Assembly: GCA_003449595.1 (NCBI GenBank) | Contig: DMHB01000319.1 | Location: 1 to 7,248 of the forward strand | Source of the DNA: Microscillaceae bacterium | GTDB taxonomy: Bacteria; Bacteroidota; Bacteroidia; Cytophagales; Microscillaceae | DNA length: 7,248 nucleotides | Direction: 5' to 3' | Shown: positions 1 through 6,319 of the stretch, piece by piece | How positions within the stretch are numbered: position 1 is the first letter of the stretch | Layout of the letters: every line of letters begins with the position of its first letter | Made by a program: the position numbers and the translations under genes | The notes under the pieces: model-generated | The model's database searches: none | Seen by the model: only the letters and a program-made list of their open reading frames with translations | Told to the model about the DNA's origin: nothing

Positions 1-28
1 TAAATACTTGGTAAATACTTGGTAAATG
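1..28. repeat. 11-bp direct tandem repeat, 2.5 copies, cut by the window edge
   Basis: TAAATACTTGG occurs at 1-11 and again at 12-22, followed by a partial copy TAAATG at 23-28. The array may continue to the left of the window. Nothing shows its role: it could be replication slippage in A/T-rich intergenic DNA or a small iteron-like binding array. Confidence 0.7.
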
Positions 29-204
29 TTTGTTTGACATAATTTTAAAAATTTATTAGGGATAGTACATAAATCTTTTCAAACATCAAAAATAGAAATG
101 ATAAATCCAAATATGGATTGTTAAAAAATTGTAAATAAGGTATTTCGACGAATGTATAAACAGGCAATATGCGACGACCAATCCAAAACCACAAAAGATA
201 AAAT

Positions 205-294
205 GAAGCAACCTTCGACAGAGAAAAGGATATTTTGCTTGAGGTGCTGTTTGTTTATAAAACCTGCCCGTGCATAGGGGGTTATATCTCAAGC
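205..294 (+). other. Possible structured RNA leader with competing hairpins
   Basis: Seen directly: GAAG/CTTC (205-208 with 213-216); GCTTGAG (237-243) pairing with CTCAAGC (288-294) and enclosing ATAA..CC..CCC with GGGGG..TTAT; and AAGCAA (206-211) complementary to TTGCTT (235-240). The last pairing would compete with both of the others for the same bases. Such mutually exclusive stems are how attenuators and riboswitches work. I do not recognise a known riboswitch class. The proposed -7 box at 327-334 lies downstream, so this RNA would only be made from a promoter further upstream. This is speculative. Confidence 0.2.
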
Positions 295-326
295 TAAGAA
301 GTAACAATTTATCGCCAAGAAACAGT

Positions 327-334
327 TAATTTTG
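327..334 (+). promoter_or_regulatory. Candidate -7 promoter box TAATTTTG for the oxygenase operon
   Basis: TAATTTTG matches the Bacteroidota -7 consensus TAnnTTTG exactly and would give a short leader of roughly 15 bases before the ATG at 357. No clear TTG -33 element sits 19-21 bp upstream, so the promoter is only half supported. Confidence 0.35.
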
Positions 335-356
335 CCTCTTAATCATCTCTGTATTT

Positions 357-1145
357 ATGAAGAGCATCAATCCTCAATACACCTCCACGGAAGCCATTCA
401 GCAATTGAAACAAGCCTTTCAAACCGCAAAACCTTATAACCATTTGGTGATGGACAACTTTCTGTTGCCCGAGGTCGCCGAAAGGCTTTTTGAACACTTT
501 CCGGCCATCGAAGTGCTGAACAAACACTACAAAGGCTTGAATGAAAACAAATCGGAAGGCTCTAATTTCAACGATTTCGACGTAAGTCTGCAGCAATTGC
601 GCCAAGAAATTATGTCGCCAGAGGTGGCGCAGTGGGTCTCCCAAATCACTTCGATCGAGGGGGTTTTCGTTACCGACGACAAATTGGGCACCGGCCTACA
701 TCAAGGGAGCGATGGCAGTTTTTTGGACATACACATCGATTTCAACATCCACAACGAAAAAAATGTACACCGCCGGTTGAATATGTTGATTTACTTCAAC
801 AAAGATTGGAAAGCCGAATATGGGGGCGATTTGGAAATGTGGGATGCCCAAATGACCCGATGCGAAAAGAAAGTAGCACCCTTGTTTAACCGTTGCGTGA
901 TTTTTGAAACCAACGAAATTTCTTACCACGGCTACTCCAAAATGAGCCTGCCCGAAGGCGTTACCCGCAAGTCGTTTTATACCTATTTTTATACCGAACT
1001 GCGCGACGGGGCTGCGGGCTATCACGACACGGTTTTCAAGGCCAAACCCGAAGACAGCACCGCCAAAAAAGTAGGCACAAAGCTCAAAGAGACCTTGAAG
1101 AATTTTACCAAAGCGCAACTCAAAAAATTTGGCATCACGTGGTAA
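357..1145 (+). CDS. 2-oxoglutarate/Fe(II)-dependent oxygenase, prolyl-4-hydroxylase-like
   Basis: This 262-residue protein has the double-stranded beta-helix signature of 2OG-Fe(II) dioxygenases, which couple 2-oxoglutarate decarboxylation to hydroxylation of a substrate. The metal triad is visible as H126-x-D128 (in DIHIDFN) and H191 (in SYHGYS). R204 (TRKSFYTYFYT) sits where the 2-oxoglutarate carboxylate is bound. Between them, RRLNMLIYFN (139-148) and YGGDLEMWD (155-163) are typical of the prolyl-hydroxylase/SM-20 branch. There is no signal peptide, so it should be cytoplasmic. The substrate cannot be read from sequence; a protein side chain or a small molecule or sugar precursor are both possible. 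It heads a tightly packed plus-strand gene group, and its last seven bases overlap the next gene. The start follows an A/T-rich leader without a Shine-Dalgarno sequence. Confidence 0.85.
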   Translation: MKSINPQYTSTEAIQQLKQAFQTAKPYNHLVMDNFLLPEVAERLFEHFPAIEVLNKHYKGLNENKSEGSNFNDFDVSLQQLRQEIMSPEVAQWVSQITSIEGVFVTDDKLGTGLHQGSDGSFLDIHIDFNIHNEKNVHRRLNMLIYFNKDWKAEYGGDLEMWDAQMTRCEKKVAPLFNRCVIFETNEISYHGYSKMSLPEGVTRKSFYTYFYTELRDGAAGYHDTVFKAKPEDSTAKKVGTKLKETLKNFTKAQLKKFGITW

Positions 1146-1408
1146 ATCCGCAACAGCCCCTTTCGGAAACGCAACAAGCCTTCTGCGAAAGCTACCAAAT
1201 AGGCAATATTGCCCTGCTACAGCAACTTTATGAAATTGACGAGTTGGTGTTGTTTATGCCCCCTCGCCCAACGGCTGAGCAAGTGGCGGTTTTTAACCAA
1301 CTATTAGGCGCGCAGGCCGACTCGGGTTATTTGGATTATACACGCTCGACCAATACTTTTGAGCTGATTATGCAATGGCGCGAACAAACCGGACAATGGG
1401 AGCAGTAA
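1139..1408 (+). CDS. Small conserved-looking protein of unknown function, coupled to the oxygenase
   Basis: This is an 89-residue protein starting at GTG (1139), whose first bases GTGGTAA contain the oxygenase stop codon (7-bp overlap). That arrangement suggests translation by ribosomes finishing the upstream gene. No ATG lies near the front; the first internal Met is residue 40. The protein looks soluble and mostly helical: residues 8-36 are amphipathic and Q/L-rich, followed by a PPRPTAEQ turn (41-48) and a W-containing C-terminus (W80, W87). There is no signal peptide, membrane segment or metal motif. I do not recognise the family. The overlap and codon use like its neighbours argue that it is real and works with the oxygenase, perhaps as an accessory or adaptor subunit, but that is inference. 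Confidence 0.65.
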   Translation: MVNPQQPLSETQQAFCESYQIGNIALLQQLYEIDELVLFMPPRPTAEQVAVFNQLLGAQADSGYLDYTRSTNTFELIMQWREQTGQWEQ

Positions 1409-1445
1409 TATGCACACAATTACGAATCTTTTTATCTCTAAAACT

Positions 1446-2312
1446 ATGTTGAAACAAACCTTATTGGTTGGCTTGTTGATGGCCACCTTTTCGCTGTGCG
1501 GGATAGCACAAAACGGCGACTTTTTGAAATCGGCCACCGGCTTAGAATTCAAAATTTTCAAGATTGGTAGCGGTCGCAACGCTACTTTAGGCGATATGAT
1601 GACTGTGCATTTTGTATCGGTCGATCACAAAGACTCTATTTTGCAGAGTACCTACCGCAATGGCCAACCCATTACTGGTTTTACCCTGCAAAAAGCCCAA
1701 TACAATGGCGATTTGAGCGAGGTTTTCCCGATGATGGCAGCCGGCGACAGTGCCGTGGTGCGTGTGCCGATAGATTCTGTACAAAAACAATTGCCCAACC
1801 AACAACTACCGCCTCATTTGATCAATGGCACTTTCTTGACTTACTACCTCAAATTGGTGAAAATGCAAAACCAAGTAGAATTTCAAGAAGAAATGCAGCG
1901 CCTCGAAGCCGATCAGCGCATCAAAGACGACCAACTGATTCAAGCTTACTTGACCGAGCGCGGCCTCAACGCCGAAGCCCTGCCCTCGGGCTTGTATTAT
2001 GTGCGTGTGAAAAAAGGCAGTGGTGGCAAACCCATCAAAGGCAGCGAGGTAAGTGTGCATTATACCGGGCGTTTGCTCAATGGCAAAGTGTTTGACAGCT
2101 CACGCGATCGGGGCGAACCCATTACTTTTCCGTTAGGACAAGGCCGGGTTATCAAAGGTTGGGATGAAGGCATCGCGCTGATGGAAAAAGGAGAAGAAGG
2201 TGTGTTGCTGATTCCTTCGCACCTGGCTTATGGCGCACGCGGAGCAGGCTCTGATATTCCGCCTTTTTCGGTGTTGATTTTTGAAGTAGAATTGGTCAAT
2301 TTCAAAGAATAA
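1446..2312 (+). CDS. Exported FKBP-type peptidyl-prolyl cis-trans isomerase with two FKBP-like domains
   Basis: It speeds cis-trans isomerisation of proline peptide bonds and should help fold proteins in the periplasm. Starting at 1446 (288 residues) gives a clean signal peptide MLKQTLLVGLLMATFSLCGIA, cut before QNGDF. Starting at 1410 would add 12 residues before the hydrophobic core; that ATG has GGGAG seven bases upstream and remains possible. In numbering from 1410, residues 44-150 form a degenerate FKBP-like domain in which the pocket Trp is replaced (GDLSEVFPMM) and the AYG loop is missing. Residues 194-298 form a canonical domain retaining Y218, F228, D229, F240, V247/I248, W251, Y274 (HLAYGARG) and F291, the FKBP12 pocket set. 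A charged helical linker (157-185) joins the two. A Cys in the signal peptide (FSLC) is a poor lipobox. The gene lies between the small ORF and glpD, 5 bp from the latter. Confidence 0.9.
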   Translation: MLKQTLLVGLLMATFSLCGIAQNGDFLKSATGLEFKIFKIGSGRNATLGDMMTVHFVSVDHKDSILQSTYRNGQPITGFTLQKAQYNGDLSEVFPMMAAGDSAVVRVPIDSVQKQLPNQQLPPHLINGTFLTYYLKLVKMQNQVEFQEEMQRLEADQRIKDDQLIQAYLTERGLNAEALPSGLYYVRVKKGSGGKPIKGSEVSVHYTGRLLNGKVFDSSRDRGEPITFPLGQGRVIKGWDEGIALMEKGEEGVLLIPSHLAYGARGAGSDIPPFSVLIFEVELVNFKE

Positions 2313-2317
2313 AACTT

Positions 2318-3997
2318 ATGCAGCAGCCGGCTTTTTCTTCTGCCAATCGTCAGCTTTTCATCGAGCAATTGCAAACCCAACCATTCGATTTGCTGGTGAT
2401 TGGCGGAGGCATTACCGGTGCGGGAATTGCCTTAGATGCGGCCTCGCGGGGCTTGAAAGTAGCATTGGTCGAAAAGCAAGACTTTGCCTCGGGCACCAGC
2501 AGCCGTTCTACGAAGCTTATCCACGGAGGCCTGCGCTATTTAAAGCAATTGGAGTTTGAATTGGTGCGCACCGTAGGCCAAGAGCGCGCCGTGGTACATA
2601 GGTTAGCCCCTCACTTGGTAGTTCCTGAAAAAATGCTGCTTCCTTTGGTAAAAAAAGGCACTTACGGCGCTTGGGCGACCTCGGTGGGGCTTTGGGTGTA
2701 TGATTGGCTGGCGGGCGTAGCCAAAGCAGAGCGCAGGCAAATGCTCGACAGGCAACAAACCTTACAACAAGAACCACTACTTAATCCTGACAAGGTAATA
2801 GGCGGCGGGCTGTATGTAGAGTACCGCACCGATGATGCGCGGCTGTGCATCGAAAATATCAAAACAGCCTACCGCTATGGGGCTACCTTGCTGAATTATG
2901 CCCGGGTAACGGCGTTTTTATACGACGACCAAGGCAAAGTCAGCGGTGCTACAATTCAAGACCAACTCGGCGGCCAACAGTTCGACCTACAAGCCAGCTG
3001 TGTGGTGAATGCCACCGGCCCTTGGGTGGACACACTGCGCGCCGAGGATGGCTCATTGCAACACAAGCATTTGTTTCTGACAAAGGGCATCCATTTGGTG
3101 GTATCGCAGCAAAAGTTTCCTTTACAACAAGCCGTTTATTTTGACATTCCGAATGGCAGAATGATTTTTGCCATTCCTCGCCACGACAAGGTATATATCG
3201 GCACGACCGATACCGCTTTTGAAGGCAATCTGGAAGAGCCGGAAATTACCACGGCAGATTTGCAGGAGCTGCTGGATGCTATTCCGGTGATGTTCCCACA
3301 GGTGCGCCTCAGCCTTGCCGACATTGAATCGACTTGGTCGGGACTGCGCCCTTTGATTTTTGAAGAAGGGAAGTCGCCCTCCGAGCTATCCCGCAAGGAC
3401 GAGGTATTTATCAGCCCAACGGGTTTGGTGTCGATAGCGGGTGGCAAACTTACAGGCTACCGCAAAATGGCGCAAAAAGTAGTCGATCTGGTGGTGAAAA
3501 GAAGCCCCAAGAAAAGCGGAATCAAACCTTGCCAAACCCAGCATTTGCAGCTTAGCGCTGAAAGTTTTCAAGATTATGCCGAAGTAACTGCTTTCATTCA
3601 GCAGCTTGCACAAGACTTGGAGCAGCGGCAGCTTCCTGCACACTACGCAGGGGTTTTGGTGCATTTATTTGGCAAAGCCGCCCAGGCCATCGTGCAGCGA
3701 TGGGGCGAATACCGCCAACAAGGCATTGAAACCACACCGGCTTTGTTCAAAGCGGCATTTGACCACTGCTGGGCGACGGAAATGATTGCCCTTCCCGACG
3801 ATTTTGCACGCCGCCGCACTGCCCTAATGTATTTCGATATGGAGGCGCTTACTCAGCAACTCCCCAACATAATCGATTGGTTTGCTGAGGCTTGGCTATG
3901 GGATGAGGCGCAAAAATTGACTGCTTTGAAACAACTACAGGTATTGATAACACAACATAGCCTCAGTAACTTCAAAAAAATAATGCCCAGCGTGTAA
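2318..3997 (+). CDS. glpD: Glycerol-3-phosphate dehydrogenase, FAD-dependent (GlpD)
   Basis: It oxidises sn-glycerol-3-phosphate to dihydroxyacetone phosphate and passes electrons to the quinone pool at the inner face of the cytoplasmic membrane. This links glycerol and phospholipid turnover to glycolysis and respiration. The 559 residues are slightly longer than the roughly 500-540 typical of GlpD. The FAD Rossmann motif GGGITGAG is at 29-36 with ribose-binding E52. The family signature STKLIHGGLRYL is at 64-75, YRTDDARL at 169-176, NATGPWVD at 231-238, YIGTTDT at 293-299, GLRPL at 342-346 and the second FAD contact AGGKLTGYRKMA at 374-385. The C-terminal cap domain (about 410-545) carries DDFARRRTAL (494-503), equivalent to the DFLWRRTK motif in E. 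coli GlpD. It starts 5 bp after the FKBP stop, so it is probably cotranscribed. No glpF or glpK is next to it. Confidence 0.95.
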   Translation: MQQPAFSSANRQLFIEQLQTQPFDLLVIGGGITGAGIALDAASRGLKVALVEKQDFASGTSSRSTKLIHGGLRYLKQLEFELVRTVGQERAVVHRLAPHLVVPEKMLLPLVKKGTYGAWATSVGLWVYDWLAGVAKAERRQMLDRQQTLQQEPLLNPDKVIGGGLYVEYRTDDARLCIENIKTAYRYGATLLNYARVTAFLYDDQGKVSGATIQDQLGGQQFDLQASCVVNATGPWVDTLRAEDGSLQHKHLFLTKGIHLVVSQQKFPLQQAVYFDIPNGRMIFAIPRHDKVYIGTTDTAFEGNLEEPEITTADLQELLDAIPVMFPQVRLSLADIESTWSGLRPLIFEEGKSPSELSRKDEVFISPTGLVSIAGGKLTGYRKMAQKVVDLVVKRSPKKSGIKPCQTQHLQLSAESFQDYAEVTAFIQQLAQDLEQRQLPAHYAGVLVHLFGKAAQAIVQRWGEYRQQGIETTPALFKAAFDHCWATEMIALPDDFARRRTALMYFDMEALTQQLPNIIDWFAEAWLWDEAQKLTALKQLQVLITQHSLSNFKKIMPSV

Positions 3998-4021
3998 CCA
4001 AGGCTCTGTTTTTGTCAAAAC

Positions 4022-4052
4022 TTGTGAATGCTAAAAATCAATTGTATTTTGG
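4022..4052 (+). promoter_or_regulatory. Weak candidate promoter for the antiporter gene
   Basis: TTG (4022-4024) and TATTTTGG (4045-4052, one mismatch to TAnnTTTG) are separated by 20 bp in the 124-bp gap after glpD. They would leave a leader of about 60 bases. The gap itself suggests a new transcription unit, but the box match is imperfect in an A/T-rich stretch. Confidence 0.2.
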
Positions 4053-4121
4053 CAGTGCATACGGCCTTTTGTGGTATGGTTTGTGCTAAAATCTACTTAA
4101 AACATTCACAGACAAATCTTT

Positions 4122-5096
4122 ATGGAAATACTCAAAATTGTATTGCTCTTTGTTGGCTTTGGTTTATTGATAAAAGGAGCAGATTGGCTGGTTGCTGGTG
4201 CTGCCTCCATCGCCAAACGCTACAATGTTCCTAATATCGTCATTGGTTTGACCATCGTGGCTTTTGGTACCTCCACCCCTGAACTCATTGTTAGTTTGTT
4301 TGCCAGCATGAATGGCAGCACCGACATCGCCATTGGCAATGTGATTGGAAGTAACTCTTGTAATATTTTATTGATTTTGGGCATTTCTTCTATCATTTAC
4401 CCCTTGTCTGTAAAGAGTAATACTGTTTGGAAAGAAATTCCTTTGAGTTTACTGGCGGCAGTACTGGTCTGGGTACTTGCCAACGATATGATTTTGGATG
4501 GCAACCCCCGTGTTGAAATTACTCGCTCAGACGGATTGGTGCTATTAGGGTTTTTTGCCATTTTCATGTATTACACCTTCGATATTGCCAAGGCCGATGC
4601 AAACAACCCCACGACCATCGAAAGTGATGAAATCAAAATATTAAGCCTTTTTTGGTCTATTATTTTTATCATTTTAGGGCTTACGTCCTTAGTCGTAGGG
4701 GGTAATTGGATTGTTGAAGGAGCAGTTTACATTGCCAAATCATTTGGTTTGAGTGAGGCGCTCATTGGTTTGACAATTGTAGCCATAGGTACTTCGCTTC
4801 CCGAAATGGCTACTTCTGTAATGGCAGCCTTAAAAAAACAAGACGATATTGCGATTGGCAATGTAGTAGGTTCTAATATTTTTAACGTCTTCTTTATTTT
4901 GGGCACGAGCGCAACCGTTTCGCCTTTGAAGTTTGACCCAAAAGTAAACACTGATATTTACGTTACGATGGCCGCCAGTCTTTTCTTATTCATCTTTTGC
5001 TTTTCAGGCAAAAAACATCAATTGGAGCGTTGGGAAGGCAGCCTGATGTTTTTGGGCTATGTGAGCTATACGGCCTTTTTGATTATGCGGGGCTAA
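4122..5096 (+). CDS. Calcium/sodium antiporter of the CaCA family (YrbG-type)
   Basis: This polytopic inner-membrane exchanger of 324 residues is the usual length for bacterial CaCA members. Two inverted alpha repeats are plain. The first is at 42-87 (GLTIVAFGTSTPEL then IAIGNVIGSN) and the second at 216-261 (GLTIVAIGTSLPEM then IAIGNVVGSN). The GTS-x-PE acidic residues E54 and E228 are those that coordinate the cation in this family. About ten membrane segments can be drawn, with a short acidic loop (155-171) between the halves instead of the large regulatory loop of eukaryotic NCX. It probably exports Ca2+ using the Na+ or H+ gradient; the counter-ion cannot be decided from sequence. It appears to stand alone after a 124-bp gap and ends tail-to-tail with the next gene. 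Confidence 0.93.
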   Translation: MEILKIVLLFVGFGLLIKGADWLVAGAASIAKRYNVPNIVIGLTIVAFGTSTPELIVSLFASMNGSTDIAIGNVIGSNSCNILLILGISSIIYPLSVKSNTVWKEIPLSLLAAVLVWVLANDMILDGNPRVEITRSDGLVLLGFFAIFMYYTFDIAKADANNPTTIESDEIKILSLFWSIIFIILGLTSLVVGGNWIVEGAVYIAKSFGLSEALIGLTIVAIGTSLPEMATSVMAALKKQDDIAIGNVVGSNIFNVFFILGTSATVSPLKFDPKVNTDIYVTMAASLFLFIFCFSGKKHQLERWEGSLMFLGYVSYTAFLIMRG

Positions 5097-5097
5097 A

Positions 5098-6090
5098 CTA
5101 TTTTTTTTCAAATACGATTTTGGTTACTTCCACGCGATAGTTATTGGCATTGGCCACCACTTTGTAGTTTATTTTCTTTTGCCGCTTGGCATTATTGGGC
5201 AAAAGTTGGTCTTTCTCTGATACGACGATCACAGGTTTTTTCAACAAGAAATTGCCTTGGTCGTCGTATTCGTGTAGATTGATTTCAAGCAGGCGGATGG
5301 TTTTACCGGTTTGGTTGGTTATCTGCAAAGTCAAATACCTGCTCGTTTCAAATCCATCTGTTTTGCCTACTATCATTTCAGTAGCCAAGGTATTGTCCAC
5401 TTCTTCAAAAACCAACTCATCTTCTTTGGCCCACTGCGAAGGAAGAACGTTCACCTTGGTCAGTTGTGGCTCTTCTACCTCTTTTTGTATCTTTTCCATC
5501 GTTCTTTGCTTGATTTCCCTCAGCTCCTTGTAGTTTTGTTGTTGGCTTGACTGGAGGGTAAACCAAATACCACCTATTATAAGAACTGCGCCACCTATAG
5601 CCAACCACGTAGCCGCTGCAATAGGGAGCGATTGTCCAGCATTGGTATTGACACGCGCCACAGTTGGTTCACCCTTGTTTTGTTGCTTCAACCGGGCTAA
5701 AAGTGCAAAAGGCTCCTTCCAGGTAGGTTTTTCTTCTATACAAGCATTCAGCAGTTGTTCGGCTTTCGCGAGAAATTCTCTTTGGTGGGTTCTTTCAAAC
5801 ATACCGGCCAACGCCTGGGCATAATGATATTTGATTGGCAGATCGGTAGGGCTAAGTGCAAAAGCTTCTTGCAGGGCGGCGTAGGCTTCTTCGATGTTGT
5901 TATAGGCCAAATGATTTTTGCCTTGTGTCAGTTTATCTTGTGCCAATGCCTGGGCTTGTTGCACCAACTCTGAACTCATCCCCAATTCGCTGGCAATTTG
6001 CTCTAATTGACGCTGGCTTATTTTTTCGTTTTTGTCTTGAAGCAGCATAAGCCTTTCAAGATAAGCTTTGAGTATTTCTTCTTGGCTCAT
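5098..6090 (-). CDS. Single-span membrane protein with N-terminal TPR-like region and C-terminal FxLYD-like domain; function unknown
   Basis: The 330-residue protein has four visible parts. Residues 1-50 are helical with an HTH-like stretch (QLEQIASELGMSSELVQQA). Residues 53-138 look like two or three tetratricopeptide-type helical pairs (HLAYNNIEEAYAALQEAFAL, then AKAEQLLNACIEEKPTWKEP), a protein-binding scaffold. A hydrophobic segment at 157-178 (AAATWLAIGG to IWFTL) crosses the membrane. A basic, coiled linker (185-207) leads to a beta-rich domain at 248-328, where ITNQTGKTIRLLEINLHEYD, DQGNF and LLPNNAKRQ resemble the FxLYD/DUF3426-type fold. A cytoplasmic N-terminus and periplasmic C-terminus are likely but not certain, since both flanks of the span are basic. 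The stop (TAG) is one base from the antiporter stop. No role can be assigned. The ATG at 6090 has an A/T-rich leader. Confidence 0.8.
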   Translation of the reverse strand: MSQEEILKAYLERLMLLQDKNEKISQRQLEQIASELGMSSELVQQAQALAQDKLTQGKNHLAYNNIEEAYAALQEAFALSPTDLPIKYHYAQALAGMFERTHQREFLAKAEQLLNACIEEKPTWKEPFALLARLKQQNKGEPTVARVNTNAGQSLPIAAATWLAIGGAVLIIGGIWFTLQSSQQQNYKELREIKQRTMEKIQKEVEEPQLTKVNVLPSQWAKEDELVFEEVDNTLATEMIVGKTDGFETSRYLTLQITNQTGKTIRLLEINLHEYDDQGNFLLKKPVIVVSEKDQLLPNNAKRQKKINYKVVANANNYRVEVTKIVFEKK

Positions 6091-6130
6091 AAATCGTTTG
6101 TCTAAGTAGGGTTTTCGGAAGAGTAAGATA

Positions 6131-6225
6131 TAAAAAAAACGACTTATAGTGAATATTAAAAAACGAATCTTAAAAATATATATACTGATTATCAGCGAGT
6201 TGTGGAAAAAAATTAAAAAACGAAT
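6131..6225. repeat. A/T-rich intergenic segment with direct repeats and a palindrome
   Basis: ATTAAAAAACGAAT occurs exactly at 6155-6168 and 6212-6225, 57 bp apart start to start. A related TAAAAAAAACGA lies at 6131-6142. Between the two exact copies is the interrupted palindrome CTGAT-T-ATCAG (6185-6195), followed by TGTGGAAAA (6201-6209), one base off the DnaA-box complement TGTGGATAA. This is the upstream region of the minus-strand gene ending at 5098 and also the junction with the A/T-rich right-hand block, so it could be a promoter/operator region or a remnant boundary of inserted DNA. Confidence 0.5.
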
Positions 6226-6236
6226 TTGTGATTTAT

Positions 6237-6254
6237 TGTGGCCGAGATGTGGCC
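6237..6254. repeat. TGTGGCC direct repeat, 11-bp period
   Basis: TGTGGCC occurs at 6237-6243 and 6248-6254, about one helical turn apart. It lies downstream of the lipoprotein gene in otherwise A/T-rich DNA. No function is evident. Confidence 0.3.
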
Positions 6255-6319
6255 TGATTGCAATGGGATAGAGTTACACGTTTAGGTGTAAAAAAGAGCG
6301 CAATTGTATTTTTCTAACA

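Larger units (their letters stand above)
1..356. other. Non-coding leader region before the first gene
   Basis: I see no convincing gene in these 356 bases. They hold the edge tandem repeat (1-28), a very A/T-rich stretch (about 29-160), and a less A/T-rich part (about 160-295) with inverted repeats. The region ends in an exact TAnnTTTG -7 box at 327-334, before the start codon at 357. A 73-codon minus-strand reading frame (86-307) matches no family I know and has an aromatic-rich, low-complexity composition, so I treat it as chance. Confidence 0.5.

Noticed and set aside
34..60. TTGACA at 34-39 as a sigma-70-type -35 box
   Set aside because: No TATAAT-like or TAnnTTTG box at proper spacing, and it would lie about 300 bases before the first gene.
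86..307. 73-codon minus-strand reading frame with hydrophobic, aromatic-rich product
   Set aside because: No recognisable family, composition typical of translated A/T-rich non-coding DNA, and it overlaps inverted repeats; judged a chance frame.
696..1118. 140-codon minus-strand frame opposite the oxygenase
   Set aside because: Lies wholly antisense to a gene with clear catalytic residues; its length is a by-product of codon bias.
1494..1505. Lipobox in the FKBP signal peptide (FSLC)
   Set aside because: Phe at -3 and Leu at -1 do not suit signal peptidase II; cleavage after GIA by signal peptidase I fits better.
4008..4021. GTTTT-TGTC-AAAAC hairpin after glpD as terminator
   Set aside because: Only five mostly A-T pairs and no T-run after the stem.
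4028..4234. 68-codon plus-strand frame before and into the antiporter gene
   Set aside because: Overlaps the well-supported antiporter start in another frame and gives a Cys-rich product without known features.
5102..5109. T-run after the antiporter stop as intrinsic terminator
   Set aside because: No G/C-rich stem precedes it; the bases encode the Glu-Lys-Lys end of the opposing gene.
6274..6291. TTACAC-GTTTAG-GTGTAA hairpin as terminator of the lipoprotein gene
   Set aside because: In the direction of that gene the U-run comes before the stem, and on the plus strand A residues follow, so neither reading fits an intrinsic terminator.
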